A stretch of 64,000 bases of DNA from Ophioderma brevispina (GCA_023653785.1 JAMKCH010007228.1:1-64000); one strand, 5' to 3'; counted from the first letter of the stretch, positions 46,590 to 58,473 are shown. The notes: a model not told the origin generated them from the sequence alone. A program made the numbers and translations.

Positions 46590-47330
46590 TGCACAGAAGG
46601 TTACCGATTCATCAAAGAAGAAGAAAAGTACAAGTAGAAGAAAGCAATGCTCGAACGAGACATAATCGAAGAACAGTCCCTGGCGAGCACCCGAGTTGTT
46701 TATGTTGCAAAAGGATGTACATATCGATGGTTGCGTTGATTTTCGAGGTTGGTATAAAGGATGTGTACCCAACAAAAAGACTCATATCCGCTGCCTCGTA
46801 TTGATGACACGCTGACCGATTAGTAAGTGCGGGCGAAATGGGTTCAGAAGTTAGATTTACAAGGGATATTGGCGGTTGAGCTATCACATGAAGACCAAAG
46901 GGAAAACTGCTTTTATCACCAAATTTGGATTGTACAATTCAAAGTCATGCCTTTTGGTCTAACATCTGCTCAGGCCACATTCATTCGAGCGTCTTATGGC
47001 GCAAAGTTTTAGAGGCTACAGTGGGAGCAGGCTGAATCTACCTGGATGATGTCATTGTGTTCAGCTCAGAATTCAGTCCAAGCTTGTAAAATAGATTAGC
47101 CACTGTGTTTGATCGATTGGCCTCAGCAGGGCTTAAACTAAATCCAAAGAAGTGTAACTTATTTCAGAGGAGTGTAGCATATCTAGGACATGTAGTATCT
47201 GAGAATGGAGTTAATCCACAAGAGCCTGAGAAAATTGAAGCGGTTGCAAATTGGCCCGCCCAGGACCCCAAACAACGCTTACCCAGTCAGGTCAGTTTTA
47301 GGGCTTTGTAGCTACTATAGACGTTACATT
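46590..47330 (+). pseudogene. Gypsy reverse transcriptase
   Basis: Motifs in order across frames: SYPLPRIDDTL (46,780), WVQKLDLQG (46,840), VMPFGLTSAQATF (46,945), the catalytic YLDD box with VIVFSSEF (47,039-47,070), and GLKLNPKKCNLFQ with YLGHVVSENGV (47,130-47,215). This is a typical Ty3/Gypsy RT with its thumb. Several internal stops. Confidence 0.9.
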
Positions 47331-47389
47331 AAGTCAATTTAGTGCAATTGCCTAGACCTTACACAGGTTGACCTGAGTAAAGAAAAATA

Positions 47390-47830
47390 GTGTGTTTTTT
47401 GTGGAGGGCGATTAGAGAAAATGCTTTCCAGACACTCAAGGGGCTACTTGATTGAAGCACCGATACTAGCCTACCCTTCAGAACAAGAAGATATTTCTTG
47501 TACAGATCAAGTAAGTTTGGGTTAGGATGAGTTTTGCTCAAGTCCAGGATGGCACGAACGGTCATTGCTTTTACTATGTAGACACTCAAAAAAGCAGGAA
47601 AGAAAGGAACTATTGCATAACACGGAAAGAACTTCTGCAATGTTGTCATTGCCTCCGTCAAACATTTCCACCATTATCTTTTTGGTAGAAAATTCACAGT
47701 TAGGACAGGATCATGGTGGTGCACTAAAGTGGCTCATGCGATTCAAGCACCCAGAAGCCCAAGTAGCCTAGGGAAAGAAAATTCTGGGTACATATGATTT
47801 TGAGATAGAACACAGATGAGGACTAACCAT
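47390..47830 (+). pseudogene. Gypsy RNase H
   Basis: The frame-shifted remnants include CITRKELLQC (47,615), DHGGALKWLMRFKHPE (47,709-47,756) and ILGTYDFEIEHR (47,780-47,815), the standard TDH..L.WL....P / DF.I.HR.G pattern. Confidence 0.85.
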
Positions 47831-48469
47831 GCAATGCCGATGCACTGTCTAGGAGACCGTGTGAAGGACAGGAGTGTAGGCAATGTCAGTAAAATTGAGG
47901 CAAAAAATATATGCATTATGAAAAACTGTTGACAAGTATCCCACTAGGACACAGAAAGCCAAGTAGAAACACACAGATCCAAAGTTACATGTAAGGGACT
48001 AAAGTAAGGAGAACCAGAGAAACTCTCACTGTAAAACAAAGCTAATAACGTTTGGACAGCAGTATGAGTCGTAAACAACTTAGAAGTCTGCTCACTTAGC
48101 AGCCCACAGACCATAAGCAAAATCTGAAAACTCAAAGAACAGCATACTGAGAGACCTACATGGCAAGAAATTTCAATTGAGGGACCTAAATTCAAAGGAT
48201 ATTGGAGTATGGGGACAGGCTTAGAGTGATAGATGGGGTATGTTATGTAGATAAGGTAGTCCAGGAAGTAGAGGTTAAAGTAATTAGAAGTAGAGACGAT
48301 GAAGAAGTAGAAGTATTGCCGAAAATCCCTAGGGAACCCGCCGGTTGAACGTGGTAATAGAATGGGTTGGTATATCTCTGCCCGGGAGCAATAGCTGCTG
48401 GGCATGCCATTTAGTAAAAACATTCGGATTAAAATGATGAAGTTGAAGTGAAGAAGGAATCAAGGGAGG

Positions 48470-49500
48470 GAGTGACTACAGAAGAGAAAAAAGGGATAGG
48501 TGGCCACCAATACGTATTAGTGCTTCCGAAAAGTTTGCGTAATAGTGCACTACGCCAATCACATGTTAGGCGTGCAGGACATTTAGGAGGTACTAAAACC
48601 TTACAGCGTGTTAGGGAGCACTTTTACTAGGTCGGAATGACAACAGATGTAATGAAATGGGTCACAAGTTGTGAAATGTGTCAGAAAAAGCAGCCAAGAA
48701 ATCAAGAGATAGGGCCCCCATGAAGCAGTACAAGTAGGGAAGCTCCTTTAGAAGGGATGGCAGTAGATATCCTGGGTCCACTTCCACAAACTGAAAGAGG
48801 GAAGGGACAAGTATTATATTATTTATGTGTAGGAGACTATTTTACAAAGTGGGTAACTGCCATTCCAATTCCCAATCAAGAAGCCGAGACAGTAGCACGT
48901 GCTTTAGTTGAAAATGTTTGAGGTATATTGGCGTATGTAGACAGATGCACTCAGATTCAGCCGAAATTTGAAAGGAGGCTATTTCAAGAAGTATGGAAAT
49001 TATATTGAATAGAGAAGTCACGAAAGACTCCGTATAGACCACCAAAGTGATGGTTTTATGATGAAACGTTATGCGAACTCTTGCTAGTATGTTGCGCAAT
49101 TATGTAGGCCAAAGTCAAACTGATGGGATGACCCATTCCCCGTACGTCATTGATGGCGTTACAGGTCATCTGAACATTGAATGTAAAGGTTCTTTCTCAT
49201 TGAAATGATGTTTGGGAGGGTTGCCCAATTGCCAGTAGAGTTAAACTATGGAACACCTTTGCAGGAGAAGTTCGAATCAGCAACCGAGTATGTGACAGAG
49301 TTGAAAAGGCATTTTAGAGAAAGCCACAAATTTGGCCAAGAAGTACAATGTCAATTGAAAAGCACAAAAGTACTACGACACCGTCGATTCAAATATTACA
49401 AGTACCAGATTGGCGATTTAGTAGGTACTATCTAGATTGAGAAAACCAGGGTTTGTCCTAAGTTAACTTATAAGTGGCCAGTGGAAAACCAGAACCGAAT
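48470..49500 (+). pseudogene. Gypsy integrase
   Basis: The HHCC zinc-binding segment is visible (RQSHVRRAGHLGGTKTL, then CEMCQKKQP, 48,555-48,700), followed by the core start MAVDILGPLP (48,758) and CVGDYFTKWVTAIPIPN (48,826-48,880), which contain the first two core acidic residues. A VAQLPVELNYG frame at 49,216 and a C-terminal YKYQIGDLV (49,400) follow. Interrupted by stops; inactive. Confidence 0.87.
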
Positions 49501-49520
49501 GGTGTCGACAAGTTTACGTA

Positions 49521-50293
49521 AATAGTGAAGCTTCTACTAATTCGTTCGACAAGAAATACAAGTGCTTACCTGATTTTGGACTTCGTCTCTGGATTGCTTG
49601 ACGTTGTATACTTTCCTTATTCTTCATTGTTTTATTTTAATTTTATTATTGGCAATTTATTTATTATTGGGGATGAGGCTAAATTGTACTTCTGGCCACA
49701 GTTTATATTAGTTTGTTGCCGCTACCCTGAAGTCCTCGCTACCAAAAATTTGTATTTGCGCTACCAAAGTTTAGAATTAAAATTGTTTGTTTTCTCTTTT
49801 GTCCTTAGAACTCACGCCACAGTCCACTTAAGTACATCCTGTGTAGATTTACGAAATTGTCATTGCGGCAATCTATGATTTTTCTTAAAAAATTATTTTC
49901 CACGTCTTTCTATGGAGAATGGCATATCGAGGGCACTATAAACATACAATTATGACCTTTGTAAGCCTCTTTAGCAGGATTCCCGCAATGGATATGTCTG
50001 ATTTTTGCAGAATATAGCTCTTGCATATCCCTATTTATATCAGTTGTCAATTGTGTCGCCATTGCTTAAAATTGTTCTAAAATAAAAGAGACCATTTACA
50101 TGGGTCAAACGCTGTGCATTACCAATGACTGTGGATACGCTAAGAAGAAGAAAGTTAGGGTCATTTTGACTGGAATGCACATAATAAACATCCTTGGATA
50201 TTATTTGGTTGTTCTTTAGGACAGTTTCAACATACCGGTGTCCTGAACAGCAATATGTATTTACATTGTATAATTCTGTATTTTTTTTCTCAG
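49521..50293. other. Intron, nothing recognised
   Basis: Includes a 117-codon open frame from 49,525 that starts within the Gypsy tail and has no motif I recognise. No LTR could be matched. Confidence 0.4.
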
Positions 50294-50383
50294 TTTGCTT
50301 GGTACAGGATATTTGTTCGCCCAGCTAGTGGTAGCAATGTCAAAGTGAGACTCAATGATTACTTCCTCCCTGGGCTTCAAGAG
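50294..50383 (+). CDS. CFAP54: CFAP54 exon
   Basis: 90 bp (30 codons) between TTTTTTCTCAG and GTCAGC. It encodes FAWYRIFVRPASGSNVKVRL, then NDYFLPGLQE, matching the family words WYRIFGR..GPNVKVRLND..LPG. It appears to be the first half of a fibronectin-III-like fold. The frame is clean. Confidence 0.9.
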
Positions 50384-50469
50384 GTCAGCTTAGCTATTGT
50401 TCTTTATACTGTGTCAGGCCGTGGCAAGGGTTTTACATCGCTTAACCTATTTTGAAAATAAATTACAAT

Positions 50470-51262
50470 TTGTAAAAGCCAATTCTCTGTGGTGTGAACA
50501 GCTGAAATGGATCCATGGGAATCAAAAAGATAAGAGAGTGACGCCAAGTTTGGCAAGAGATTTGTGTGTGTGGAAGATGCAAGAAAAGATCTAGAGAATG
50601 GTGGAAAGGAGGAAAGGTTGTGTGTTGAGGTGGAATCTGTGAAGGAGTTCACATACTTGGGGATAAGGTTAGTGAGGTGGTGGATGTGAGGCATCTGTGA
50701 CAGCTAGAAGTAAGGTAGTGGAAGGTAAAGTTCAGGAATGTGAAAGTTGGTTACCCGGGAAAAGATTTCCTTGAAGCTGAAAGGAATGGTGTAGAAAGTT
50801 GTGTGAGATCGTTGATGATGTATGAAGTGGAGACATGGTGTCATAGCGAAAGTTAAGATGGTGATAATTTGAGAAGGCCAGAGATCAATGATACGAGGAT
50901 TTTTGGTGTGAAGTTGATGAAGGAAGAAGACTGAGGAGCTTGATGCAGGTTTTGGTTTGGAAAATTGGTTGGACCGGTTTTGGCAAAGGTGGTGGACCGG
51001 TTGGCGAAGGCGAACAGTGTACGGTGGTATGGTCGCTTGTGCTGAGGAGGAGGATGATCATGTTTTTAAGAAGGCTTTTGAAGGAGTTAGTGGATGACGC
51101 AAGAAAGACATGGGAGAAGCAAGTGGAGGTGGAGAGTTGGAGGAATTGGTTAAGGATGGAGGATGCATTGAATCGGGCGAAAGGGAAGGAGTATAATGGT
51201 GATTGCTACGAGTGTGAGGTAAATCCGACCACCCCTGTTTAGCGGGACAAAAACGTATTTAA
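50470..51262 (+). mobile_element. LINE 3' portion, family A (longest copy)
   Basis: Begins in the RT thumb/connection (KEFTYLG-like at 50,645; VTARSKVVEGKVQECE at 50,700; MYEVETWCHSES near 50,818-50,852) and continues to DRLAKANSVRWYG (50,996-51,035), VLRRR and EVESWRNW, ending NPTTPV. Stops and frameshifts throughout. It shows what the shorter family A fragments were derived from. Confidence 0.85.
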
Positions 51263-51733
51263 AACTTGCATTACATGCACCAGAGCATTTTATAAACTGC
51301 AATGTATTCAAATTACATTGCGCGCCTTACAATTATAGTGCTTAAATTCTCAATTGTACAGTCTACTTGTTTGAACTGCACATATGAATGACATCACTCA
51401 AAACATTTGCAACTGTTTTTTTTTTGCAACAAAAAAGTCTAGCTTCATATGCTGCACCATTAATAATTCCCGTCACCTATCATCATACACTGCTTGGGAG
51501 CACATACGTTTTTCAAATGGAGCAGGGATTCCATCAATCAAAGATTCAAAGAAATCAATGTATACTATATAAACTTTTGATTTGATTTACCATGGTCGTT
51601 TTTTTCTTTATATGCTTTTGCTATTCATAATTTTTTTGGTGTAGTATTTGTATTTATTAGAGCTCTTGGTATACTTCCACTGTGGTAAAAGTATGTACTC
51701 ATCAATGCAGTAATATCTTTGGTTGTCCTTCAG
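51263..51733. other. Intron, nothing recognised
   Basis: AT-rich intron between two CFAP54 exons with no repeat I can name. Confidence 0.45.
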
Positions 51734-52014
51734 GTTCCAGCGTAGATGTGAGTTGCATATATCAGGCGGACAACCAATGAGAGATATGTGTTTGCAGTAG
51801 CAGCCTACACTGCCCAGGGCAAGCTAATTGGTGGATCTATAGAGACTCTGTAAACCTGTGCTATGTGTGCATCCACTGCTATCCTCATTACTTATGCCTT
51901 CCTTAGCGGTGAAGATGTTGTGTTCACTTCTACTTCCAAGTCCAGCAATCAGCACTTAATATGTTGGAATTAACAAACAAGATACACAGTGGGAGTACTG
52001 GATTATAATCCTAT
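51734..52014 (+). CDS. CFAP54: CFAP54 exon (3' end uncertain)
   Basis: After a GTCCTTCAG acceptor it encodes TNERYVFAVAAYTAQGKLIG and GSIE, matching the family words PNEKYVFAVAAYS..GKLVG..I and completing the fibronectin-III-like unit begun at 50,294. A TAA follows at 51,850, but a one-base shift restores DSVNL. Downstream, VHPLLSSLLMPSLA resembles the family's VYPPLSAL. The end at GTGAGT (52,015) is a guess; several frame slips are present. Confidence 0.75.
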
Positions 52015-53368
52015 TGTGAGTCCTACAAAAATCCCCCAGGGATGTCATTGCAAATTTTGAGTGGGTCAATTTGTTTTGAATATACCAAACCTAGGCATTT
52101 TATTGTAATTTATGCCAAAAATCTTTCTTAACACTTGAATTGTTTTCCGCAATTTGTTGGTTCCTAGCCCAGGCCCCATAACCGATTTTAGAGGAGGGGC
52201 CAAATTTTTTTTTTCAAATTGGGACCTTTCCCCCCAAATCCGCATCTCCCCAAAAGGGAGGGGGGAATATTTGGCAAAGTGACCCTATTTAACCAATCTT
52301 TTCACCTTTTTTTCGACAAAATAGCATCAGACACCCCCTAATTTTTAGGTTGGCTCTGATCGACAAAATGTTTTTGTCCTCTTTGTTCATTTTGTTAAGG
52401 TTTTAGGGTTTTTTTTTGGCCCCCGCCAACTTTAGTTGGCAAAGGTGGACTATAGAAATGCCCTGTGTGCATGTGTGTGTGCGGTGTGTGTGGTCACTGT
52501 GTCAACCATTTGATATGAGACGATTCACATGGTAAGGCGTATGTTGGTTTAACGTTACAAGCATTGCGCACTGCTCCGTCCAATTGAAGGTGCATACACA
52601 ATGGGACGATTGATTTAGAGCTCGGATAAATCTAAATTTTAGTATATGTTACATATAGCTTCTTCTTAAAATGTTAAAGAAGAAATAAAGGTATTAATTG
52701 TTTAGCCTCTTCTGGTGTATCTAAGTGTCTCACAAGGCTAACAGCCTATTTTGCATACCTAAAATAACCTGCTGCTTCTCTTGTTTTTTATAATAGTTTT
52801 ATGTTAATTTTTTCTCCCCTATTTGTAATTTCTCCCCAACCATGCTGTCGCCTGTATGCATTGACATGCGAGATACCCTCAGAGGCTCCACCCATACTTT
52901 ATTTTCTAAATCTCACAGATGGCCTAGGGACTATAACCACCTTGGTTTAAATTTTCCTTGATAATTCAAGAGTGGTCTTTTTATATCTTATCTATTGTAA
53001 CTAATATTAATACATTACATTCAATAATGGAACTAGGTTAGATCTTAGACTCGTGGCAGGTGAGAGGTAGATTTGTTCTGCCATCTTAAAATGTGGAAAA
53101 TTTTGTCCACTTTTTGGCTGTATTCTAAAAAGTAGACTTCACTCAAATTTTAGTTAGGTTTGTATTATTGAAACTATAAATTGATGATGATATCATACAG
53201 AAGCCCATTCCAGGAGTAAAAAACCCATGAACTTTATGCCGAAAATTGATGTTTTCTGGGCTTAAAGTGTAAAAATCATGAGTTTTGTTCTCTAAAGATT
53301 TTGTTGAAAACTTGAATTTTTAGTCACCTTGATCAACTAACATGGCTGAATTCCTATATTTATTACAG
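52015..53368. other. Intron, nothing recognised
   Basis: Contains G/C homopolymer runs at 52,190-52,265 and a TG-rich patch at 52,465-52,490; no exon seen. Confidence 0.45.
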
Positions 53369-53510
53369 GCAGGCCTTACCAGATATGATGCCACCCGATA
53401 GCAGTGATGCTAGCAAAGTAGTGGGATAATTTGTAGCTCCAGTGCCACCACCAGAGTCTGAGACAGAGATTGAGTCTGAACAGAAAGACTTTCAAAACTC
53501 AAACTCGGAG
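53369..53510 (+). CDS. CFAP54: Probable CFAP54 exon
   Basis: It follows TATTTATTACAG. The frame reads QALPDMMPPDSSDASKVVG, one TAA, then FVAPVPPPESETEIESEQKD: a Pro/Glu/Ser-rich, disordered-type segment. The donor (GTTTGT at 53,511) is weak. Assigned by position; no conserved motif. Confidence 0.4.
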
Positions 53511-54094
53511 GGTTTGTGCCTTATCGTTTTCACTCTTTTTGTATAACTCCTAGAATATGGCAATAGAGTTTGCGGTTTGATAAATTAATTGGTTATAGAA
53601 CAAATTTGAATAGCATGTAGACTACAGTACTTGATAAGTCTAAATTAGAGCCTTAATTGAATTTGTCAGAAGGGCTGCATCATCAAAAATTAGTCCCTTC
53701 CCTAAAATGGTATTTGTACCCAAATGGCATTTTGATTAAAAAAGTAGGAATTGAGATTGTAAAATTAGGTTTAGGGTTGGAGATATGTAAGGGGCTTATG
53801 GTATAAAGATTGTAATCCTCAACCAGATGGAAAAAACAAATAACAAATGAATAACCATCAATCAAACTTTACAACATGATCATATCTGATTAATTAGAGC
53901 AAATTGTAGAGTGCTTTAGCCCTAAGGCAGTGACATCAGTTGCATTGAGTGAAACCGGACAGGTGTACACAATATCGCGCATGTTTACAGCTGGCACTTA
54001 CATGCATGAAGGAAATGTCTGTTTTGATGTCACTCACTTATGGTAGCTAAATGCCAACCAACTTTTTCCTTTTCTTTTTTTTTCTTTAAAGCCG
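53511..54094. other. No gene recognised
   Basis: AT-rich, presumably CFAP54 intron. Confidence 0.45.
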
Positions 54095-54175
54095 TGTCCA
54101 CATGTCATTAGTAATGGCCTTGTGGTGGTGTCAGGATGTATTCAACTGAGTAAGCTGATCCGGGGCCGAATGTAT
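54095..54175 (+). repeat. Repeat shared (inverted) with 45,565-45,642
   Basis: See the inverse copy; GGTGGTGTCAGGATGTATTC and ACTGAGTAAGCTGAT are the shared words. Confidence 0.65.
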
Positions 54176-56195
54176 CCACGATGCGTTAAATGCACTAAAG
54201 TGTGCTCATACTTCAGACATACCTTTACTGAAAGCATAACAACTATGAAATAACAACGATGAAGGGATAGGTTTGCCCAGGTTAAAAGATCATTGTCTTA
54301 GACATCTTTGCACAAATATTTAAGATGATTTTCCTGAAGACTGAATACCAGTAAATTGACAGTGCTGCTTATCCGTATTGCTGTGTTGATTAGTATGTTT
54401 CTCAGTGGAATCTTCATTAATGTTGATGTCAGCATGAACCCCCCCAAACCCGCCCACCACCGGGAACCATCTCTGTGATAAACTGGTGATAGAGGGCCCA
54501 TACTAAAAAGAGCAGGTAAAAATTCAATTATGTTGTAACTGTTTATGCCAAGTTGTAGATATGTTGGCGTCAGAGATGCTTCTTATACATTGTACCGCCA
54601 TGCATATCCTGGAAATATTATATGTTTTAACCAATTAAGTTCAATCACCTTTAGAGCTTAAAGATGCTGTAACAAAGTGAACTCGTTTTTCAGCATCCGA
54701 TCTAGAAAAAAAGTGATATCTCTTAGCTTTGCCAAACTAGACATTTTTTTGTCCTTGTGAGGAGACAATTCGTACAGGTTTCTACTGAGTGAGAATCAAA
54801 AAATGAAATGTTGGACCGCGGTATGACCTTGATCTTTCTAATTGAGTCGAGAAATAAAAAAATTGAAGGTTGGCCCTGTATGACCTTTGACCTTGTGTAT
54901 TCAAGGTCTGTGTAGAATTGCCAGGTGGGGCCAAGGAAATTATATTTTCCCTATAGATCAGAAAAAAAAGATCCATTGTCCTTAGAGCTGGGGTAAAATA
55001 GTTTCCTACTTTAACTATCAGTGTTTGGACAAGTTATGAACAATCACACTTTTTGCCAAATTGCAACTGAATCCCATGATTTTTATGAGGTTTGGTCAGG
55101 CCCGTCACGCGGGGTTACACACGCCCCATAATTCCACAATTCAATTTGCTTAATTTGACTTCAAGGGGGGGGTGGGGGTTTGGAAGTTTTCTTTAAAAAA
55201 AAAGTTTTCTAAAAAAAAAAAAAACTTCATCCCCCACAATAGGAGCAAAAAAAAAACCTTCAAAAATCCGCTTTCCATTAAAAAACAAATCTTTACCCGC
55301 ACCTTATAAAAGGGTTAAAAAAAAACTTGCCCTGTGGAAACACACAAAAAACTGCCCTGTACTTCCATTGAAAAGTACTCTCTTAACCCATAAAATTTGG
55401 CAATTTTTTTTTCCACGCTATGCGCGGTTTTAAAAAGTAATTACAGACCTGATTAAAGTGTTGGGCTTCTCTGGTTTGAGAAATTACGACACATTTGTTA
55501 TTGTTATGCATATCGCATGCATGAAACGGCCCGTGCACCCAACCTTGACGTGCTTCATCACAAATTAGCCTTACACCAGTTTTCAGACCATTACTCAAAG
55601 TAGGGCTATATTACTATTTTTATAATTAACTTGTACTTGCAATTTTCCATTGGTACTATCAAACTATTAAGTAGAATTTTAATTGCCTTGAAAACTAAAT
55701 ACTCCAAAGTTTCGTCCACATCCACACACCGATCGCTTATCGGCACATGGCTCATTGTCGGCACTACATCAGGAAACCATTTTATTTTGCTTTGCAAAAC
55801 AGTTGGTCATGCATTATAATATTATATACTTCATTAATAAATTTACGATTGTTTATTGTTTGAAACTCTATCACGTGATTAACAACTATGCGCCAAAAAA
55901 TCGGCGCCATCCGTAAAAAGTATCCCTAAGTCACACCCACCCGTAAATAGTTCATTTTTCCAAATATTTACGCTCAGAGGTACTATTTACGGCGCTTATT
56001 TCGCGTAACCTACGCTTAATTTCGCAGTGGCCAATCCCATTTGCGCGTAGTGGATTGCATTTGGACTACCACATTCATTCACAGAGATGCATCGTTTGAC
56101 GTGAAATTTATTGAATGAAAATGCAAAAATTTATTTTTTATTAACTGGAAATTTATGAATGAAGTACATAAAACAAATATATACTGACTTATTCG
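54176..56195. other. No gene recognised
   Basis: Non-coding. Homopolymer-rich (A and G runs near 55,160-55,330). No exon of CFAP54 recognised, so the rest of the gene is either beyond the window or too diverged to see. Confidence 0.45.
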
Positions 56196-56199
56196 GAGC

Positions 56200-56325
56200 C
56201 TCTGGCTTAAAAACTATGTCCCCTCGTGACTACATTAGTGCTATTTTGCTTCGGGGCTGCGCCCCTCAGCAAAATAGCACTATTGTAGTCACCGTCTGCA
56301 CCATATTTTTAACCAGAGACTCTCA
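56200..56325. repeat. Long hairpin with GC-rich loop
   Basis: CTCTGGCTTAAAAA to TTTTTAACCAGAG closes an outer stem; GTGACTACATTAGTGCTATT and AATAGCACTATTGTAGTCAC form an inner stem of about 24 bp around a GGGGCTGCGCCCC centre. It could be a foldback element or a structured insertion. Confidence 0.75.
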
Positions 56326-56534
56326 TGTCAGTATATATTGTATAATATTGTTACCATCAAATTTGCATGAGAAAATGTGTTTTTGGAAAGTGAACATTGC
56401 AATGGGTTCTGCACTTTGCCGCACTCACCCCGGCAGCTTGATATACGTACTATCCATTCACATTTTGCATAAAAAGGTTAAAAATAGGCAAAATGGAGTT
56501 AAATTTGCTATAAACATTATATGTTTGTGTAGGG

Positions 56535-57480
56535 GTGATGAAAGTTGGTGGGGGGGGTTGGGTGGTCAACATTCAGTGCCGTAAAATTTGGAAGGTCATT
56601 TCAAGGTCATACTATGGTCACCACAGTCAATCACTTAACATGTGTAGAGGATTAAAATTGGTGGGTGTGGTCAACATTCATCCCAACATTTTGAAGGTCA
56701 TTTCAAGGTCACCAAGGTCAAATCACTTAACATGTGGTAGGAGGATGAAAATTGTGGGTGTGATCAACATTCAGTACCAACAATTTTTGAAGGTCAATTT
56801 TACACAAGGTCATCCGGGTAATCCAAGGTCAAATCACTTAACATTGGTAGAGATGAAAAATTGGTGTGTGGTCAACTTCAGTCCATATTTTTTAAGTTAA
56901 TTTTCAAGGTCATCCGAGGTCATCCAAGGTCAATCACTTAACAGTGGTTGAGAATTGAAAATTTGTGGGTGTGATCAACATTCGTGCAAACCTTTTTAGG
57001 TCAATGTGACTGTCATGAGGATGCATCCAAGGTCAAATTTACTAAATATGTGGTAGGAGGATGAAACTTGGTGGGTGTGTTCAACATTCAGTGCAGACAA
57101 TTTTTTGAAGGTCTGCGGGGTCCATTCAGGTCAAATCACTAACATGTGGTAGGAGGATGAAAATTGGTGGGTGTTTTCAACATTCCGCACCAAAAATTTT
57201 GAAGGTCATTCATCAATTCTGCAGTATCATCCAAGGTCAAATCCTTGACATGTGGTATGAGGGTGAACATTGGTGAGTGTGTTTATCATTCAGTTCAAAA
57301 ATTTGATGTCATTTCAAGGTCCATGTGGGGGTCTTTAAAGTCAAATCACTAATCAATGTGGTACGAGGATGAAACTTGGTGGGTGTGGTCCAACATTCTT
57401 GTTGGACACTTTGAAGGTCATTTCAGGTATGTGGTCATCCGAGTCAAATCACTAACATGTGTGAGCGATTAAACTTGTGG
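56535..57480. repeat. About 100-bp AGGTCA-rich minisatellite
   Basis: About nine noisy units of 92-110 bp: AACATGTGGTAGGAGGATGA, AATTGGTGGGTGTG, TCAACATTCAG, TTTTGAAGGTCATTTC, then one to three AGGTCA words and CAAATCACT. AGGTCA occurs singly and as direct pairs spaced by three or four bases. It is embedded within the 250-bp repeat array. Confidence 0.9.
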
Positions 57481-58110
57481 GGCCACTCACCATCTTCCCG
57501 ATATCTTACATTGTTGCTTCTTGTTTCTTTAGCACAACTGCACTGGGCGGGTACCTTTGTGGTTCGAGAACCGCCTTTTTCATTGTTTCTATCAAATTTG
57601 CAGGGAAAATGTGCTTTTTTGAAAGCTGATATACAAACTCTCTACGAACCTTTCTTGTCTTAATTCAACACAACTTAACCCTAAACTATCTATTTTACTT
57701 TTTAAAAATTATTAGTTTTTTTCTTTTTTTTAATTATGTATAAATAATATGTATACACATGTAAAGTGAACCACTTAATCAAGTTTGTTCCATCACTTTG
57801 CATGGGGCAAATGTGTTTTGGGCAAAGCGAATATTGCAAGGTTCCGCGCTTCGCCGGGAGGGGCATCCCCCTCCCCCAGACAGCTTCATATACAAACTCA
57901 TCAAGAACATTTATTGCCTTAATTCAACAAAACTTAATCCATCAACATAATATTTTTAACTTTTTTAAAATGCTGTTCATACCTATAAGCATTAAAAAGG
58001 CACATTATACACATATAGAGTAACCACTTAGCAAGTTTTGTTTCTATCAAATTTGGTATTGGGAAAATGTTTTTTGGAAAGCGAATATGCAAGTGTTCCG
58101 CGCTTTGCGC

Positions 58111-58381
58111 CAGTGGCGTACAGGACCCGTGGTGGGGGGCAAGTTTCCCCCTCTGGCTCAAACAAGTTGGACATATGGACCAAAAGATGCATTTTCATCA
58201 CTCTTTTTTCGGGAATTTCTAACCAATTTCACCTATCGTTGGGGCAAATTAAAGTAAATCGGCGATTGTCGAAATTCAGACTAATTAAGCAAATCCCGGA
58301 CCGACGTACAATTTTCCCCCTCTTGCGACGACGTAAACGATTTTTGCCCCCTCTGTACGCGACTTCTTTGGTACGCCACTG
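58111..58381. mobile_element. hAT-like MITE with target-site duplication
   Basis: The 271-bp element starts CAGTGGCGTAC and ends GTACGCCACTG, with TTTGCGC directly repeated on both sides (58,104-58,110 and 58,382-58,388). CAGTGGCGTA-type termini and an approximately 8-bp duplication are typical of hAT elements; here 7 bp are visible, one base perhaps lost. It interrupts a unit of the 250-bp array at its GC patch. No transposase. Confidence 0.88.
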
Positions 58382-58473
58382 TTTGCGCGGGAGGTGTATC
58401 CCCCCTCCGCCCACACTGGGACAGCTTGATAAACCACTCTGCATTAACACTTTATGCTTAATTCAAACAAACT

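Larger units (their letters stand above)
45780..49520 (+). mobile_element. 5'-truncated Ty3/Gypsy LTR retrotransposon
   Basis: Protease, reverse transcriptase, RNase H and integrase remnants lie in that order, which is the Ty3/Gypsy (Metaviridae) pol order. No gag, 5' LTR or matching LTR pair could be found. Stops, small deletions and frameshifts occur throughout, so it is an old inactive copy in a CFAP54 intron, in the same orientation as the gene. Confidence 0.88.

Noticed and set aside
56159..56584. 141-codon open frame
   Set aside because: Spans a hairpin and the first unit of a tandem repeat; no domain and the same frame is not kept in other units.
56535..57480. CRISPR-like array
   Set aside because: The repeats are about 100-bp degenerate units without constant short repeats and unique spacers, in an animal genome.
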